A stretch of DNA of 64,000 nt from the NCBI GenBank assembly GCA_016875395.1, contig VGRF01000008.1, forward strand, positions 1 through 64,000. Reading direction: 5' to 3'. Source of the DNA: Deltaproteobacteria bacterium. GTDB lineage: Bacteria; Myxococcota_A; UBA9160; UBA6930. The stretch's first letter is position 1. Each line of letters begins with the position of its first letter. Below the pieces are notes generated by a model. That model saw only the letters and a list, made by a program, of their open reading frames with translations. It searched no databases and was not told where the DNA came from. Shown here one piece after another: positions 63,048 to 64,000 of this stretch. The translations under genes and the position numbers were made by a program.

Positions 63048-63970
63048 TCGCGACGCGGGTCCGCGAGCCACGGCGCGATGCGGCGCGTCACGGCGCTCAG
63101 ATCGAAGAACGTCACGAACACGACGGGCATGAACAGGAACTGCACGTTCAGCAGCACCCAGGTCATCGCGTGGAACGTCGCGACGAATGCGACGAAAGCG
63201 ATGCGTTGCCAGAGCGCCCGGAGCCAGAAGATCACGGGGAAGCCGAGCTCCATCGCGGCGACGCCGAGGCCCGGCAGGATCAGCGTCCACGGATGTGCGG
63301 CGAGCCAAAGGCCGAGTTGTGCGCCCGCGCCGACGTCGGACTCGCCGAACCGAAGCGCGCGTTCGAGCGTGAGCTGCCGCAACACTTCCGGCCCGAACCA
63401 GGCGAGCCCCGTGCCCCGCAGCTTCGCGAAGCCGCTCCACCAATAGAACGCCGCGATGTAGAGCTGCGAGGCGCGAATCGGCCAGCTCGCCTCCCACTCC
63501 GCGAGCGCGCCGCGCGCGCGCCCGGCCAGCGCATCGAGGGAGAACGTCTCGCCCGAACGCGAGAGCGCGAAGAAGAGCAGCACGTGGAACGGGATCAGCT
63601 CGCGGTGGTGGACGTCGCCCGCGACGCTGTCGCGAAAGCCTTTCAGCACGACGATCAACGCGAGGGACGCGAGCGCGGCAGCGCGCGTTCTCCAGCCCAA
63701 GGCGAACGCGGCGAGGGCGGCCAGGAGCACGACCACGCCGGCCTGTGCGAGCAGCGGCTCGAAGCGGGTGATGCCGAGCGCGTCGAAGTACCAGATCGAA
63801 TCGATCAGCCGGAAGCGCGCGCCGAACGGGTCGATCTCGAAGAAGCTCGAGAACTGCATCGCGAAGAACGGGATCAGTCCGAGCCCGAGCAGGAACCGCG
63901 TCGCTCCGAGCCGCTGCGGCGTGCCGCCGCTGAACACGAAGCGATCGAGCGCGGCGAGGGCCGTCTTCAT
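63044..63970 (-). CDS. HTTM-type membrane protein
   Basis: The 308-residue product starts at ATG 63970 and has about seven to nine hydrophobic segments, including ATRFLLGLGLIPFFAMQFSS, RAAALASLALIVVL and MELGFPVIFWLRALW. The sequence ASQLYIAAFYWWSGFAKLRG resembles the HTTM / vitamin-K-dependent carboxylase-like group. Known members include gamma-carboxylase relatives, but most bacterial ones are uncharacterised. The window ends 30 bases beyond the start, so upstream signals are not visible. Confidence 0.72.
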   Translation of the reverse strand: MKTALAALDRFVFSGGTPQRLGATRFLLGLGLIPFFAMQFSSFFEIDPFGARFRLIDSIWYFDALGITRFEPLLAQAGVVVLLAALAAFALGWRTRAAALASLALIVVLKGFRDSVAGDVHHRELIPFHVLLFFALSRSGETFSLDALAGRARGALAEWEASWPIRASQLYIAAFYWWSGFAKLRGTGLAWFGPEVLRQLTLERALRFGESDVGAGAQLGLWLAAHPWTLILPGLGVAAMELGFPVIFWLRALWQRIAFVAFVATFHAMTWVLLNVQFLFMPVVFVTFFDLSAVTRRIAPWLADPRRD

Positions 63971-64000
63971 CGCGCGCTCCCGGCGTTCCACTCGGTCCGC

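Overview
This window comes from a G+C-rich, Gram-negative bacterium. The Gram-negative call rests on a TonB-dependent receptor, a probable periplasmic adaptor and a Proteobacteria-like ribosomal/RNA polymerase gene order. A PilZ protein next to a DUF4388 protein, an F420-type oxidoreductase, a probable selenoprotein and many acyl-CoA dehydrogenases and P450s suggest a Deltaproteobacteria-like lineage (for example Myxococcota or Binatota). That placement is an inference only.

Region 1 (1-19234, almost all on the minus strand) is the conserved information-processing block. Read 5' to 3' it runs: 23S rRNA methyltransferase, tRNA-Thr(UGU), tRNA-Tyr, tRNA-Gly, tRNA-Thr(GGU), tufB, tRNA-Trp, secE, nusG, rplK, rplA, rplJ, rplL, rpoB, rpoC, then rpsL, rpsG, fusA, tufA. 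This is the classical thrU-tyrU-glyT-thrT-tufB operon joined to the rpl/rpo and str operons. The two tuf copies look identical over their coding length, and the window starts one base inside the stop codon of tufA.

Region 2 (19283-25843) holds a DUF4388 protein, a PilZ protein, a small unknown protein, tRNA-Leu(UAA), a deletion scar joining a tetR 3' remnant to a WS/DGAT acyltransferase without its 5' end, a UGSC-family gene with an in-frame TGA and a matching bacterial SECIS-like hairpin (a probable selenoprotein), asd and nudC.

Region 3 (25857-33619) is catabolic: an FAD/NAD(P) oxidoreductase, two adjacent acyl-CoA dehydrogenases, a zinc alcohol dehydrogenase overlapping an amidase, a 20-bp perfect inverted repeat, an F420-type LLM oxidoreductase and an ABM-domain protein with a histone-like lysine tail.

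Region 4 (33626-38856) carries two unknown proteins and a tightly packed deacetylase - SGNH hydrolase - carbamoyltransferase operon that probably modifies a surface glycan. Region 5 (38929-46753) has enoyl-CoA hydratase with a second acyl-CoA dehydrogenase pair, a P450, a ThuA-like protein and a TonB-dependent receptor.

Region 6 (46927-51244) is a patch of gene decay. A sulfatase carries two frameshifts, a dihydrodipicolinate-reductase-like gene carries three in-frame stops, and an SDR gene has ACG where its ATG is expected; an intact SDR lies beside them. Region 7 (51340-63970) has an alternative sigma-70 factor, two P450s, a VOC protein, a Gfo/Idh/MocA oxidoreductase, an MFS transporter, a MarC protein, a TetR-HlyD-ABC-permease export operon with a likely self-operator, and an HTTM-type membrane protein.
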